Notes under the pieces: generated by a model
The model's input: the letters and a program-made list of their open reading frames with translations, nothing else
Told to the model about the DNA's origin: nothing
Database searches by the model: none
Assembly: GCF_008180865.1 (NCBI RefSeq)
Contig: NZ_VTEX01000002.1
Location: 186,001 to 250,000, forward strand
Direction: 5' to 3'
Origin: Rossellomorea aquimaris
GTDB lineage: Bacteria; Bacillota; Bacilli; Bacillales; Bacillaceae_B
DNA: 64,000 bases
Part shown: positions 62,954 to 64,000 of the stretch, in pieces
Numbering within the stretch: position 1 is the stretch's first letter
Layout of the letters: each line of letters begins with the position of its first letter
Program-made: the position numbers and the translations under genes

Positions 62954-63973
62954 TTATTCTTTATGGACGAATTCAAATGTCTCTTTTCCCTGAAAGGAAT
63001 TGATCACTTCTTCTTGAACAGTAGCATGGCGATTGTCATAACCCATGGTTTCCATCACGTGTGTTGCCCCTATCAACATCAACTTTGCCGAAAGAATCGT
63101 CAGGGTAAAGAAAAAGACAGGGATAAATGAAATCCAAGGATAGGTCGTCCACAGAAATTGCCACCAGCTGCCAAGAAGGCCGGACCATTCATGAGAAAGG
63201 GAAACCAAGAACGGATTGTCAAAAAGGTCTACCTCCAATGATGATCCCCCGATATAAATGTTTAAAACCCCAAGATGCGCAATCAACAGCATGATAATCA
63301 TAAATTCCCGAATCGACACTAGAAAAATCTGCGGAAGAATAAAAGGACGAATATGATTCAAGATATAATTACGCTTCGTTGCACCCAGTACTTTGGCACT
63401 ATCAACAAACTCCTGACTCATGATCCGGTCATATTCATTCGAAAACAGCAGAGTCAGACTCGGAAGTGAAATAACGATAAGAATGACCAGGTAAAAAATC
63501 GTTTTATCCGTAAAATCATAAGGGAATCCCTCTGGATCATATAACGGCCCGTCAAGCATCATCCAATTTAACAATAAAAACGATAATAAAGTCGGAGGAA
63601 AATAGTTGGCAGCATCCACAATGTTATCAATGATTCTTCTGAACGGTTTCAAATAAAAATGAAGCACCAACCCAAGCAAAACCGAAGGCAATACCCTGCA
63701 TAGAGTGATGACCATTGCTGCCCCTATTGTATATTTCGCCCCAACGATGATAAGAAGGAGAATATTCCGATTAAAATTGTCGGTGCCAAGGGGTGGATAC
63801 TCTACTGGAGAGTATGGTGGGCTTAGAAAATCCCCTTCTTCATTTTTCATAAGGTCAAGCTTCGGCACCTCATCCCCCCACCCAACATAATATACAAGAC
63901 TTGAGGCAAACATACCGAACAGAAAAATAAACCCCATTAAAAATGCCGGATTCTTCATCAATTTTCTCAGCAT
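62954..63973 (-). CDS. Opp/Dpp-like ABC permease, C-type subunit (second system)
   Basis: 339 residues from ATG 63973 (AAGGTGG upstream). An N-terminal helix and extracytoplasmic segment end PPLGTDNFNRNILLLIIVGAKYTIGAAM. The EAA-type loop is EFVDSAKVLGATKRNYILNHIRPFILPQIFLV, and the C-terminal tail is soluble (ETMGYDNRHATVQEEVINSFQGKETFEFVHKE). The layout (SPPYSPVEYPPLGTD here, ADPPYTMEEMPPLGSD at 50566) shows it is a diverged paralogue of the permease at 50566-51591. It overlaps the upstream gene by TGATG, and no ATPase follows it. Confidence 0.8.
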   Translation of the reverse strand: MLRKLMKNPAFLMGFIFLFGMFASSLVYYVGWGDEVPKLDLMKNEEGDFLSPPYSPVEYPPLGTDNFNRNILLLIIVGAKYTIGAAMVITLCRVLPSVLLGLVLHFYLKPFRRIIDNIVDAANYFPPTLLSFLLLNWMMLDGPLYDPEGFPYDFTDKTIFYLVILIVISLPSLTLLFSNEYDRIMSQEFVDSAKVLGATKRNYILNHIRPFILPQIFLVSIREFMIIMLLIAHLGVLNIYIGGSSLEVDLFDNPFLVSLSHEWSGLLGSWWQFLWTTYPWISFIPVFFFTLTILSAKLMLIGATHVMETMGYDNRHATVQEEVINSFQGKETFEFVHKE

Positions 63974-64000
63974 CAAATCACCACCTTCTGTCCGGTTTTT
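63973..64000 (-). CDS. C-terminal tail of the upstream gene, probably the B-type permease (partial)
   Basis: Read on the minus strand from the window edge, the last codons are KTGQKVVI followed by TGA, which overlaps the next ATG (TGATG). A short basic tail after the last helix fits an OppB-like partner as in the operon at 49664-50569. Only nine residues are visible, so the identity is inferred from context. Confidence 0.4.

Overview
The window reads as a chromosomal segment of a low-to-moderate GC endospore-forming Bacillaceae bacterium (Bacillus or a close relative). The signs are strong AGGAGG-type ribosome binding sites, rho-independent terminators, many Bacillus-type families (CYP102A fatty-acid hydroxylase, YfkN, Des/DesR, YwaC/RelP, RlmCD, HtpX, a Cse60-like small protein) and an S-box (SAM) riboswitch. 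No rRNA, tRNA, CRISPR array, insertion sequence or intact prophage was recognised. All identifications come from reading the sequence; no database search was run, and comparisons with named proteins are from memory.

Layout. 0-1.3 kb: tail of a sugar ABC permease and a LacI-type regulator. 1.4-5.4 kb: a TetR repressor and a self-sufficient P450 (CYP102A type) with two near-identical palindromic operators. 5.5-10 kb: a very large secreted YfkN-type nucleotidase with cell-wall-binding repeats inserted inside its first catalytic domain. 10-13 kb: a two-gene surface glycosylation cassette (GT2-GtrA fusion plus a GT-C-like membrane protein). 13.4-19.9 kb: an alpha-glucan or oligosaccharide uptake operon (permease pair, binding protein, debranching-type glucosidase) under a LacI regulator whose 14-bp operator occurs three times. 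20-26.5 kb: a 20-bp-period tandem repeat, a frameshifted AraC/GyrI regulator, dbpA, a dispersed-repeat-like element, two cold-shock genes carried on duplicated blocks around a small gene, a 49-codon basic protein, a TipA-like MerR regulator and an RluF-like pseudouridine synthase.

26.5-36 kb: small regulators, a fatty-acid desaturase next to a DesR-like protein that has lost its DNA-binding domain, an aldo-keto reductase, a TRM11-like methyltransferase, an exported nucleosidase-like lipoprotein with a substituted catalytic Asp, an oxidoreductase and an amidase. 36-41 kb: a secreted DUF3131-type protein, the S-box-controlled mmuP-mmuM operon and a Nei-type glycosylase. 41-47 kb: a TetR/ABC exporter operon and thiM-thiD-thiE. 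47-52 kb: isochorismatase-like hydrolase, SelO, and an Opp-like permease pair with a lipoprotein but no ATPase. 52-64 kb: rlmCD, a signal-less cell-wall amidase, htpX, a DUF1836-type gene, two tiny overlapping genes, a very large subtilisin-like protease, ywaC/relP, and a second, oppositely oriented Opp-like permease pair that runs off the right edge.

Three features are spread across the window. Intergenic hairpins repeatedly reuse related stem sequences (AGGTCCGTCCCT, GGTACCTGACAC, GGGTCTGCCCC types). Several regulators sit beside self-evident palindromic operators. Several proteins look remodelled by domain insertion, loss of a domain, frameshift or catalytic substitution. The least explained multigene unit is the duplicated Opp-like permease pair with its lipoprotein.
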